Assembly (NCBI RefSeq): GCF_000002875.2
Contig: NC_009420.2
Location: forward strand, 1,369,951 to 1,432,450
Length of the DNA stretch: 62,500 bases
Reading direction: 5' to 3'
Source: Leishmania infantum JPCM5
Taxonomy: Eukaryota > Euglenozoa > Kinetoplastea > Trypanosomatida > Trypanosomatidae
This document shows, piece after piece, positions 48,738 through 59,488 of this stretch. Position 1 is the stretch's first letter. Each line of letters opens with the position of its first letter. Made by a program: the position numbers and the translations under genes. Under the pieces are notes generated by a model. It had not been told where the DNA came from and ran no database searches. It saw only the letters and a program-made list of their open reading frames with translations.

Positions 48738-49322
48738 ATGCTCCGCCTCTGCCTTGCATTGCGCTCTACTAGCGTGCAGCGGAAGCCGCACCTTTTCCGT
48801 ATCGACCTGACTTCGAAGCACACTCCAGGTCACCTTTACCTCGCCGATCGTGCCGTCAAGTCCACTGCTGCGGACCCATGCTTTGTGTGCCTCGACAACG
48901 CCATGGCATGCCAGACAGTGGATTCGAACGCTGCGGTCGTGCTGCGCAATTGCATGACAAAGGGCCGAGAACTCTTCCAGTACGGGCGGATGCGCTTTCA
49001 AGGCATGAGTGCTGCCCTCGTGTTTCGTCACAACCACCTCGTCTTCCAAGGCATCGGCGATGCTTCTGTGCAGGCTCTTGAAATGTCGCTGCAGCACAAG
49101 GACATTTTTGCGCTACTGGGCGGCATCAGCCAGCATGAGAACATACCGGAGTGGGCGCGCGCTGTCGAGAAGGCCATCGCCGAGGGTGACGTGGAGTACG
49201 TTGCGGAGGAGATGCTGCTGCAGCTGCGGTGCCCCACGGAAGGCTGCACTTCGGTTGTGGCAAAGATATCCAAGTTCTCAGCAGGTCTGCCGGAGCCGCC
49301 GAGTTATTCCCATGCCATGTAG
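48738..49322 (+). CDS. Small protein with mitochondrial-type N-terminus
   Basis: I use the ATG at 48738, giving 194 residues; the frame is open to 48657 but that part has no presequence character. The first 20 residues (MLRLCLALRSTS and a following QRK) look like a mitochondrial presequence. I do not recognise the family. A CFVCLDNAMACQT segment gives a Cys-x2-Cys pair, and near the end CPTEGC adds another, so metal binding is conceivable. The centre alternates beta-like and helical stretches, with an IPEWARAVEKAIAEGDVEYVAEEM helix. No enzyme motif is visible. Gene status rests on the balanced, GC-rich codon texture, which contrasts with the pyrimidine tracts on both sides. A long gap of 7.8 kb follows. 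Confidence 0.8.
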   Translation: MLRLCLALRSTSVQRKPHLFRIDLTSKHTPGHLYLADRAVKSTAADPCFVCLDNAMACQTVDSNAAVVLRNCMTKGRELFQYGRMRFQGMSAALVFRHNHLVFQGIGDASVQALEMSLQHKDIFALLGGISQHENIPEWARAVEKAIAEGDVEYVAEEMLLQLRCPTEGCTSVVAKISKFSAGLPEPPSYSHAM

Positions 49323-50062
49323 GGAGACGGCACAGAAGAAAACAAAAAGGCGTTGTTTGGGAGTTTTGTTTGTGTTTTGTATCAGCTCTTTCCTCTCGTG
49401 CGAAAAAAGGACGCAAGGAGGAAGCCGAAAACGCTATCAGAAGGAACCAGCGGCCAAGCAAAGGAAATGACGGATTTTCTTTATCTCATAGTGGTGCAGG
49501 TGTGCTCGGCGCATGTCACTTCGACCCCTGTACGTTGGGTAGGTAAATCCACACAGAGGCAAAATAGAGGCGTTCAATCACGTACTTGTGCGGGGCTGAC
49601 TGTGTGGAGGTCAGACTGAGGTCACAACCCCCCCTTCTCCACCACACGCATACACGCACATTCTCAGATTTACGTCTGTTTGCCGAGGCACAGGCACATA
49701 CGTGCACACTTGAGTAGCTCCAAGCTGAACCGTCATTGATAGCAACACCACCCGCACACACACACACACACGCGAAGTGATAAACAATGAACACTATTCC
49801 TTTCTCTCTTTCTCTCCTTTCTTTTTCTGTGTGTGCGGGTGCATGTATTACAGAGAAGTTTCTTTTTCTCTTCGTTCTCACGTTTTTTTTTTGGCGTCTG
49901 ATTTGTTGTTTTGCGCGGTTCTTTCGAGGTTGTTTCACTTTACTTCCCCCTCTCCTTTCTCGTTTTGCGTTTCATTCGTGGCCAGCAACCACGCGCTCTG
50001 TTCTGCGACTCTCCTTGCTTCACGTTTGTTTCTTTTGTAAGCCTACTAAATGTGTGCGTGTT

Positions 50063-50080
50063 TGTGTGTGTGTGTGTGTG
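50063..50080. repeat. (GT)n microsatellite
   Basis: About 9 GT units on the sense strand, seen directly. Confidence 0.9.
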
Positions 50081-53000
50081 CTCCGCTGCCATACGGGGCC
50101 TTTTTCTTTATTGAGCGGTGGCGGTGGTTCGCCGTCTCTCTCTCTGTTCTGTATGTTTGTATCTCTTGCTTTTTTGTTTCGCTCCTTTTGGCTCTTGTCC
50201 TCTCGCGCTTTCTTCGTCTCACGCTGCCGTTCCTGTTCTCTGTCACTTTTTTTTCTGGTTTCTTTGCCCTCTATCTCTCTTTACCTTTCACTGCCCGTCT
50301 AGCTCCCCCATCTCTCTCCCCTTCTTTTCACTCTTTCTCTGTATGTTGACTGCTTTACTGCCCCCAACCCCCTCCCCCTCCCTAGCTCCACTCTTTTTTC
50401 TTCCCGCCCCACGCCCACAATGCTTTCCCTTCTTTCAACTTCGCCATCCCTTCTCAGAATGTGTGTCACTTCAGTGGAGAGAGAATGCGATTATGCCCGT
50501 GTTTTTGTTTTGTTGGATTGCTCCTGCCTTCTCTCTTCTTCCTGTGCTGGTGCACGCCGTATTGGTGTATGCCTGATTGTAGCTATGGCAAACCAATTTC
50601 TCTATACTTCTTTTATCGATGCACTTTCTTTGGCATGGGCTAGCGAAGTATCCTCCCTCACGTGATGCTGCCTTGTTTTCCCCTTGCCCTACCGCCACAC
50701 ATTTGTGTACCTATTTAGCATATATGTATATATATTTTATATCCATGGAGCGCATCATCATGCGGTGATTGTTCAGTGGTGCGGTACACGCGAAGCGGAA
50801 AAACAGAGGACATTTGCAAGCGCAACAGCCGAAAAAAAAGTTGAAACAACGCCGCGTTTTTTTTTTGTTTTGGTTTCTCCCCCTTTCTGCAAGTCGTGGA
50901 TGTCGGGGAGGGTTTCCAATTGAGGACGGGCCAGAGAGCGCAAACAACCAAAGAAGCATCCACGTACTAGTGAAGGTGTGGCTGAATGGGTGTGTGATTG
51001 CACAAGGGGGGGGGAAGGGGCAAAAGCGAGTGAGGGAATCGGCTGCGCAGGAGACCCCCTCCCCCAAAGAAGCAAAAAAAAGGACGCGAACAAAAATGCA
51101 AGAGAGATGCAGGCAAGATAAGAATAATATACACGCACGCCAATTAGCCACAACCAGATAGCATAAGCAAATATGGGAGGAAAGAGGAGGGGATTATCGG
51201 CAGAACCTACGCCAAAGGAAACAGGAAGAGCACCGGGCATCTTTACACCTCTGTCTTGGCTCCTACTCTTTTCTAGAGCCTTTTTTGGTGTCGCCGATCT
51301 CTTCGCCCTCTCTCTTTTCCTCTTCCCCTTTCTCCGTCTGAAGGCGTCTCTCTCGCTGTGGCGATGCGCTTACATGTTTGCTCAGGGTGTCGCTCTGCAT
51401 GCATGCTCCACTTTTGTGTGCCTTTGGAGAAATATGTGTGGATCCATGTTGTCTGGCTGTACTCTGTGCGGCAAACAACGGCAGCGGAAGCTCGCACTCT
51501 CCTCCCCTCCCTCAACCCCAAGAAAAGAAAGACAAAAAGAAATCGGAAGAAAAATTTCGGAGTGAATAAAACGGGGAAAAACGAAATGGTGAGGGGAAAA
51601 GGGAAGAAGAAGCACCCGGACAGAACGCATGAGACTCTTTTTTTTTTGTCTGTGTGCTGTGCTTTTACCAAGCCGTTTGACAATGACGCATCGATGCTGT
51701 CTCGTGTGTGCGCTTTTTCTTGTTCACCTTTTCTGCCGTCTTTCCAGCAGCGCCTTGTCCTTCCTCCGTCTCCTTTCTGTTTTCTTTCGAGCCATGTCTT
51801 CTGTCCGCACTCTTGCGTCTCCGTCTGCTTTTCTCAGGGCTCGATTTGGCTTCTCTCCATCTCTCTCTTTTCGGTTGTGAGCCAACGCCGACGACGGTGC
51901 CTTACTTCTTCCTTTTCCCTTTTTCCTTTTTTTTGCCTATTTCGTTTTAGTGTGTCCTTTTTTATTTCTTTGTGTCGTTGTACTGTTTAACATTTCGGTT
52001 GCTTAGTTCGCAGTGGCTAATGAGTGATTGCGCATGGCAGAGACCGAGCAGAAAGAGAACAACACGAGGCGCAGCATACAAATCAAGCGTTTTGGTTTCG
52101 TGCAAAGTAGGAAAAAGGAAATTTTAGGAAGAGAAAGGGAATCCATCAGAGAGGTGACTGCAGTCTTTTCTTTTTTGAAGTGTGGTGCTTTCACGTGTAT
52201 CTGTCGACGCTGTTCAAGGTGAAGAAGGCGCGAAAAAGAAAGAGTAGTAGTGACTCTCTTCTTGAATGCTCTCTTTCTCTCTTTGCGTCTCTCTCATGTG
52301 CATATGTTGCTTTACGTGTGCTACCTCTGTCGTGATTTTGTTTCGCCTTCGCCTACTTTTCTCATTTTTCACCCGTGCTCTTTCGAATCTAAATGCATAT
52401 CTGCGTGTCTTGCTCTGTCCATATGCATGTGTAGTCGTTGAGGTGGTATCTTGCAGATGGAGAGGAGAGAGTGGCCGGGGAATGGAAAGTTTCGCCTGAA
52501 GATTTAGACGAAACGATATTAGAAGTCCGCCCACTCGCCTATTCGCCGCTTCATCGTCCTTCTCTTCCACCATCTTCCTGTACTTCTGCGTGTATGCTTC
52601 GCGGTGCGTGCTCTGCTTCGTTTTCTTCGTGAGTATTGCTCACGGGGGCGGCACTTTCTTTTTGTCCCCCCTCTTTCTGAAGCCAACCTTCTCACAGCGA
52701 CAGAAGTAAACCTCCACCTTTTTTCGATGATTGCACTTCACATTACACTGCAATGCGCAGAATCACCTACACCGACCCAAATATATGGGCGAACGGTACT
52801 TACTGACGTGCTCTCACACGCTGCCTTCTGCAGGCAGCAAGGCAGCTCTGTTTTCGGCTTCGGTTTTTGTCTCTCTCTTTTAATGTTGTGGCATCCCATT
52901 TTTCACGGAGAGATGGTCTGCCGCCAGAACCGAAGGGGTTCAACAAGGAGTGCGACAAACCAGCGCTCATCACGCGCCTATGTGTGCGTAGGTGTGCTTC

Positions 53001-53372
53001 GTGACGGCGTGCAATTAGGATCTCTTGTAGCCATCACTGCGTGCTCTTTTGTAATTTGCTTTCCACTACCCTTCCCTTCCCCCTCCCTTTCCCCTCCCTT
53101 CCCCCCTCATCATCAACGCCCTCCCTTTATCCCTCTTTTTCGTGTTTAAGTGAAGTCCCCTTTTGCTTTATTTATTTTTGCTGTTCTTTGTTTGTGTGCA
53201 TTCTTGTCCTTTTTTTTGTATGTGCGCCTTCTTCTCCGACTATGCTTTTTGCATGAGCTCAAAAACAACAACAGAAAGGGCACCGAAGAAAAAGAAAAAG
53301 AGTCATTGTGCCTCCCTGCCCTCCCCATCTTATCTGTCTCGCCTCTCTTACTCTCCCTCATTCTACTTTTTT

Positions 53373-53391
53373 GGGGTGGGGGTGGGTGGGG
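53373..53391 (+). other. Sense-strand G-quadruplex motif with one-base loops
   Basis: Runs of 4, 5, 3 and 4 G separated by single T, inside T/C-rich DNA and on the transcribed-sense strand of the right array. This is an unusually strong G4 pattern, likely to fold in RNA. Confidence 0.8.
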
Positions 53392-55944
53392 TGATGCTGT
53401 ACTTTGGGACTACACGCGCACCTATACACGCTAACAGATACGCGAACACAGCCTTCAGCTCATGTGTCTTGCCTTTTTTTTTCACTTTTATTTCTCTTTT
53501 TACCCTCCTTTCTGTGTGCCCTTGTTCACCGTACAGAGCATACGTAGGAATGCCCACCAGAAGTGCTGCGAGGCATCCCAATACATTCGGAAACGTCGCA
53601 TTGCACCCACCTGTCGCTTTTTTCCTTCTCTTTGTCTGCCTCCCTTTTCACGGCATCCGAAACAAAAAGAAGGCAAAACGATGCGCCTACTTCACAAGTA
53701 GTCCGGGCACCCCGTTTGCGTTGACAGTGCCACGCAACACGCGCAGCGGGCCAATCTACTACAGTGTCTTTTGTTTTTTTCTGTGTTTTTCTGACTTTCG
53801 ATTCCGATGTTTCTTTTCTCGTTTCTCTATTTCTCTCGTCTGTTGTCTTGCTTCTCATGGTTGCTCTTGTCATGTTTGCGTGTCAGTGGGCCTCTCGGCC
53901 TCCCTTCTGCTACCTCTCCTTTTTCCAGCTAACCGCATCTTCTCAACAGCCATTCCAGCTGTCGTTCACCAACCACCCGAGTGCGAGTACAGACGACATG
54001 CAAAACAACGAGGAGAACTGATGTATGTGACCCCCGTGCAACATCACCCGGGCCAAACTATGACGAAGAGCAAGGAAAACCAAAGATAAGCAAAAGAAAG
54101 AGAAAAACTTTAAGAAGTAGCGGTTGCGCACGTCTGCGCGCTCATGTTTTTGCCACCTCCAATGAACTGAGCACTGCCACCTGCACCTACTCGCAGGTGC
54201 ACACTCGGACTCAGAGGAAAGCGAAAGGGGCTCGAGGACAGCGTATCTCTAGCTCTGTGCGGACTCACATGCCTGATTTGCACACAGCTACAGATTACAC
54301 TTAGCCCTCCGCCAGAAAAGAAAAGCCCCACCCTGCACCTTCCCCCCACCTCACCTCAGCATGCTAACCTCTTTTTTTTTGAATACGTTTTTGCTTTCTT
54401 CGGTCATACACGTGTGCGTGTGTGTGCTTTGGTTTCTTCGCTGTTTCCTGTTCTCCAGGTTTTTCCTTGCCTTTTTCCTTGCGTGTGTGTGCGTGTGTGC
54501 CCCTGCTTTACTTCAATTTCTTTTTTTTCTTTCGTTCAATGTTGCTCTCTTCTCTGTTTGCTTCTGTGTTTCCACTGGATGAGCCTTGATGCGGAAAGGA
54601 GGCCCGTGAACACAGCTGTACCTCTATGGAGTGCGGTGTACGAAATAAGTCTCTCTGCGTGTGTGCGTGGGCGCGCTTTTTTCGCCGTTTCACTTCTGTG
54701 TAGTTTGGGCACTTCTTTCTACCTCGTCTTTGTGCGACCCCTCGTCCCTTTCCATTGCTTCAACTCTCCTCCTCCTCAACGCATCGTCGCCTTTTTTCCT
54801 CCGCACCTTCCGTCTTTCTCCCTGCGGAGAGGGGAAGGCAGGAGCTGGTAGAGGTGTGGCGAGGCTTATGTAAAGGGGGGAAGGGAAAGTCAAAGGTACG
54901 GGAACGATGCAGGCAGACATACAGGCTGCTTGATAGACGGGTGAGAGACAGAGGCTCGACGAAAAGGACACAGAAGCAGCCCCAAGAGAGGTTTGCAGTA
55001 TCTCTTCCCTCTTCCCTCTTCCCTCACTCTCACCTTCATGTCTCACCTCTTCCTCCACCGCATTATACAACGTTGACCGGAGACGTTTCCATGTCTTCTC
55101 CCTCCCTCCCGTACTACCCCATCACGATTTGCCCCGTTCTCCGGCACCCCCCTCACATCGCCCTTTTTAGCCCAAGCTCTGCATTCCGTTGCTTCTGATC
55201 AGCAAAAGAATAATGCAAGCAGACACCGCTGTCTCTCATGTAGTGCAGCGTGTGCGCGTGTGCTTGTGTGGGGGATGGAGTCCCCCCCTCCTCCTCCCGC
55301 CACACATACGCGCGTTGAGGGGGTGGAGGCTGGGGGGATGCAAAGCCGCCGCCTTTTTTCTTCGTTCTCCTTTGCGTTTCTTTTGTCTTGGACAGTTTTG
55401 CATCCCACCATTTGCGTTATCGACCTATGACTTTCTGCCCCCACCCCCTCTCCCTTCCTTCATCTCGTCCTCCACTACACCCTTCTCATTTTCTTAAGGT
55501 TTATCGTCTCCTGTGTCTACTGGGCGTGCGTGTTGCGTGTCTTTTCAGAGGGAGCCGTTCACGACTTTTACAAGATAGGAGAAAGAATTCAATGGCCTGC
55601 AGATGCGGAGGCCTCAACAAGCAACGAAAAAGAAGAGGCGACGACGATGCGAGGGGAGAGGGAAAAGAAGGCAGTTTTTTTTTTCCTTTCAGCAGCAGCG
55701 GCAGCAGGAGCCGCAGCGCGTGAAACACGTGACCACTGACATGACACAAAACGATGAATTTATATATGTGCAAGCGTTTCACTATAGCTGCTTGTATACG
55801 TCGTGGATGCCCCTGTGCCAGCTGACCTCCTGCTGCTGTTTTCTCTGTTGTCGGTCTCTCTCTTGTTTGCTCTAACTCTCCTTTGGCTTCCTCCTCCTCA
55901 CAGTCGACGCCAACCGATCTCCGTGTTGCTCATTTTAGCTGAAG

Positions 55945-55970
55945 CACACACACACACACACACACACACA
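55945..55970. repeat. (CA)n microsatellite
   Basis: About 13 CA units, seen directly. Confidence 0.95.
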
Positions 55971-56750
55971 GAGTTTCTCCCACAATTCCAGCGATGTTTG
56001 CACTTTCCGCCTTCCTTTTGGCTGATGAGGTCCGTTTGTCGGCTGGCTAGTTTGTTTGATCATTTTTCTTGTTCTTTGCGTTGCTTCACAAGCACTGCTT
56101 TTTTTTTGTGTGTGTATTATGCCGACTGCTTTCCTCCAGTTTGCGTGCGTGTGCTGAACAAGATTTTCGCGCATTATATATAAAGGACTTAATGGCGTTC
56201 TTTTCTCCCCCCTTTGCTTGCCTTTTTGCGCTGCCTCAGTGTAGGCTCGTTCTTTTGTTTTTCAAGGGCGGATATCTACGAACGTTTTCTGTACCACCGA
56301 CGAAGGGGGTGGGAGAGAGGGATCGTCCGAGAAAGACGCGTGCGTGCATACACAGGCTTGCGCGTTCTGCGTGGATGCGCGTGGCATCTCCCTCCCTCTT
56401 GCGCCGTCTCGCTTTATGACACCTTTCCTCCCTTTGGCTGCGTCTCTCCACGACTTTCTTCTCTCTTGCTGTGTACGGATTCGTATTTGCATGTGCAGAC
56501 CCGCAGGCAGACATCCGTGAAAAGAAAAGGGAAGGCGAAATAGCAAATAAGGTGAGGCGTGCGCGTGCGTGTGCGAGGTTCTCTCAACAACAACAAAAGC
56601 AAGCCAAATAATGTGTTGCCTCTCCTACAGCACTGAGACACACGGACTGCGTCAGGCGCACACCATTGCTTGATTTCTCTTTGCGTAGAGAACAAAGGAG
56701 AGTGCTGCGAGCCCCTCTTCCATCTTTCGCGTTCCAGTTCGCTAGTGTGA

Positions 56751-56772
56751 CACACACACACACACACACACA
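56751..56772. repeat. (CA)n microsatellite
   Basis: About 11 CA units upstream of the Clp1 gene, seen directly. Confidence 0.95.
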
Positions 56773-57107
56773 ATCTTTGCCTCTCCCCCTCGGTCTTTAC
56801 GCTCGTGCTCCTTGTTCGCTTTCTTCATGCGCGACGAACCATTCTTTCTTTCGTTTTCGATCGCGGCTGTCTCGGCCGGCACGGTCTTCTTTAGCGCCAA
56901 CCAGGTCGTTGCACGCAGGCCGGCTCACGAGCGTCCTTGGCTCGCACCACCGCAGGGTTCACCGGCTTCGCTTTCTCGCAGCCGCCCATATACACAGTTC
57001 CACGCACACGCGCACACACACACGCAGACACACAGGCACACACATCCCCTCCAATTTCTCTCTGCTCAACGACAAGAAAGGACAGTGCGGGGCTAGCTGG
57101 AATTCAG

Positions 57108-58466
57108 ATGCCGCCAAAGAAACGTTCCTCGCGGCGTCTCACGCTGAACGCTGGTGAAGAGTACACCCTCATAGGGGATGGCGCCGTTCAAATAACACTC
57201 CAGTCCGGTCTGCTGGATGTAGCCGGGGTGATGCTGGACGCAAACCGCCCCTATACCTTTTACCTACACACGGATCGACAAGCGATCACGCTCTTCACGC
57301 TGGAGGGGGCGGCGTGTATGCTGTCGAGTGACAACAGAGTGGACACCCACCGAGGTGTGGCACGGGCGGGAAAGCTGGTGCAGATGACGCGGCGCACTAT
57401 TCTCTCGGCGAAGCGCACAAAGGTGCTTGTCATTGGTCGCCCCCGCAGTGGCAAGACGCTCGCCGCACATACTCTGTGTAACCTGCTCATGCGCTACGGC
57501 AATGACAAGAAGAGCGTGTTCTTGATGGACTTGAACGCGGAGTCGAACTGCCTATTCGCCCCAGGGTGCGTGTCTTGCATCCAGGTCTCCGAGTCACCCC
57601 TTTGGCCGGGGCTGACGGCAAGCCCGAAGCTTCTGCCGCTTTCCCTCTACACCGGTGCCGCCGTTCGCCCGTCTGCGAGCAACGTGAACTCGCTTCTGCA
57701 CTACTACGACCAGCTGCATGAAACAGTCATGGGCTATATTCAGGAGCTAAGTGGGGCAGCGGCTGTCGCCGCCCAGCAGCAGTCGCCGTCGCCGTATGCG
57801 CCGTCCCTTAGCGAGACTCATTCGCACGTCGTCGTCGACGCCCCTGCGCCGCTGGCAGACCTGCAGGAGGGTGTTTGGTACAAGAAGCTCATCGAGGTAC
57901 TCCGCCCGTCGCACGTGGTGATAGTCAGCAGCCGCGAGGACGGCGAGGAGAGGTGGTCTACCTTTCTGCAGGAGGATGTGCAGCGGGTGCTGCCAGATTG
58001 TGAGTTTCTCTTCACCGACCCGGTCGCCCATCCGTGTGAGCGCTCGTCGAGTCGTGAGTTGTTGAGGGAGTACTTCACCGGCACCCCGTTCTATTCCCTG
58101 GGTTGCTCTAAAGTGGTGGTGCCGCTTAAATCACTGACGTTTGTGGAGGAGGCGAGCGAGGGCTTGGCGCCTGGCAGCGCTGACGGCGTCCTTATGCGTG
58201 TCGTGCACCCCGACGCGTCGTTCCAAGCTCTTGTGTGTGCTCTTTCCCACGCGGAGCTTCTCGAGGAGGCGCCGTTGGCCCCAATCGCTGGCCTGGTGAC
58301 GATCGTGTACGTCGATGAGAAGAACGAGGAGGTGGCGATGCTAATCCCGGCCGCAGAGGAGCCGCTTCTGCGACGCCTGATCATTGTGCCGCAGTCTCGC
58401 TACCGAGACACGCTGCGAATGTCGAGTGCGCAAGTGGCGACAATGGAGGAGTACGTGGCGGTCTAA
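57108..58466 (+). CDS. CLP1: Clp1, mRNA 3'-end cleavage/polyadenylation factor
   Basis: Clp1 joins the pre-mRNA cleavage complex (CFII with Pcf11) and in animals is an RNA 5'-hydroxyl kinase that also acts in tRNA splicing. The ATG at 57108 gives 452 residues; the longer frame upstream reads a leader with repeats. Residues about 15-80 match the N-terminal domain that starts the family, with a LNAGEEYTLIGDG beginning. The P-loop GRPRSGKT is at 110-117. A DLNAESNCLFAPG segment (about 141-153) aligns with the usual D-x-x-Q-x-x-PG region but lacks the Gln and has an altered acidic set, so kinase activity is uncertain while nucleotide binding remains likely. The C-terminal beta domain (about 300-452) is present. 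In trypanosomatids polyadenylation is coupled to trans-splicing downstream. A remote GRC3 relative is the alternative but fits less well. Confidence 0.88.
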   Translation: MPPKKRSSRRLTLNAGEEYTLIGDGAVQITLQSGLLDVAGVMLDANRPYTFYLHTDRQAITLFTLEGAACMLSSDNRVDTHRGVARAGKLVQMTRRTILSAKRTKVLVIGRPRSGKTLAAHTLCNLLMRYGNDKKSVFLMDLNAESNCLFAPGCVSCIQVSESPLWPGLTASPKLLPLSLYTGAAVRPSASNVNSLLHYYDQLHETVMGYIQELSGAAAVAAQQQSPSPYAPSLSETHSHVVVDAPAPLADLQEGVWYKKLIEVLRPSHVVIVSSREDGEERWSTFLQEDVQRVLPDCEFLFTDPVAHPCERSSSRELLREYFTGTPFYSLGCSKVVVPLKSLTFVEEASEGLAPGSADGVLMRVVHPDASFQALVCALSHAELLEEAPLAPIAGLVTIVYVDEKNEEVAMLIPAAEEPLLRRLIIVPQSRYRDTLRMSSAQVATMEEYVAV

Positions 58467-59488
58467 GGTGAAGCTGCTGCTGCTGCTGCTGGCAGTGGTG
58501 GGGGCGGGGCGGAGACTGATTGAGTGGCACGAGCGCTTTTGCCTGCAGCGAACTTCGCCTGTGTCTGTAGCTGTCCGCGTCGCTTTGCGAGTATGTATGC
58601 GTGCGCGTGTGGGCGGAGACGCCAGATGGAAGTGCGCCTCCTCCTGCGCCACGGCGGTGTGTTCTGGCCAACGCTTTTCTTCCCTTCGGCGCGACACAGT
58701 TGATGCCTGTGGGTGAGAGATAGCAGAGCAGGGGAGGAACAGAGAGAAAAAGAAAACACGACGTGCAGAGGTGTACTTAGGAGAAACGACAACCCGCGCG
58801 CGCCTGGTGGGCGCGCCGCACCCCAGCCATTCTTCCCCCCTCCGCTGCTCTTCCGTGGCCTCAACGTGAGCCGAGTGCGAGGACATGCGCGGCATTCCAG
58901 TCGCCGTTTAACACAAGGAGCAAAACAGCACAGCAAAATAAGAGCACGTGCAGACATAAAACGACGCATACGCAAACACGCGTACATGCCGGCAAAGTGA
59001 TACCATGTGCAGCTTGGAGGTTGGCAGAGGAGGGCTCTTTGTGGCGTTGCCGACAACAGACGAAGAAAGAAGAAAATAAGAATGTGTTTGTGTATGTGGC
59101 TTCTATGCCGCCGTGATGCACTCGGCCACAAAGGCTAAGTCGGCTAAAGAACTCATCCTATCTACAAAACGGGGTCAGGTCTTAGTTCTCTCTCCCCTGC
59201 CACCTGACTGACATCATTCGCACCTGCGCCTCTGCCGTTTGTCTCCTCCATGACGTAGAAGTCCGCGCATTCGCGGACAACCATACCGGTACGCAAACGC
59301 GAGCATGCAAAGGAGAGGGACCCGTGCTCCTAGTCGTTGACCTTCCTTAAGAGCCTTCCCACCACTAACGCCGCTCCCGTCTCGGCTTGCTGCTTCCCTC
59401 TCGAGGTGTGAGCCCTCCCGCACCGTCGCCTCCTTTTCGTGCCCTCCTCGCTGCCGCTGCAGTTTAGTGCAGGTGGCGGTGCTCCACG
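58467..59488. other. Intergenic, 1.0 kb
   Basis: Starts with a GCT repeat after the Clp1 stop (58477-58491). A pyrimidine tract at 59429-59460 with AG at 59461-59462 is the likely acceptor for the following gene. No gene seen. Confidence 0.7.

Larger units (their letters stand above)
49323..57107. other. 7.8 kb gap without a convincing protein gene
   Basis: By far the longest non-coding stretch here. Long frames exist (for example 53163-54089 and 49787-50302) but they are Phe/Ser/Leu/Cys-rich translations of T/C tracts. Purine-rich patches (about 50760-51240, 51510-51625 and 52030-52150) interrupt the pyrimidine-rich DNA, and several are preceded by a pyrimidine tract and AG. Balanced sequence occurs at about 52690-53040. 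GT and CA repeats and a strong G4 motif are listed separately. Possible contents are long 3' UTRs, non-coding RNAs such as snoRNA clusters, or decayed genes; I cannot tell which. Confidence 0.6.

Noticed and set aside
53163..54089. 308-codon plus-strand frame
   Set aside because: Phe/Leu/Ser/Cys-rich translation of T-rich DNA, no domain.
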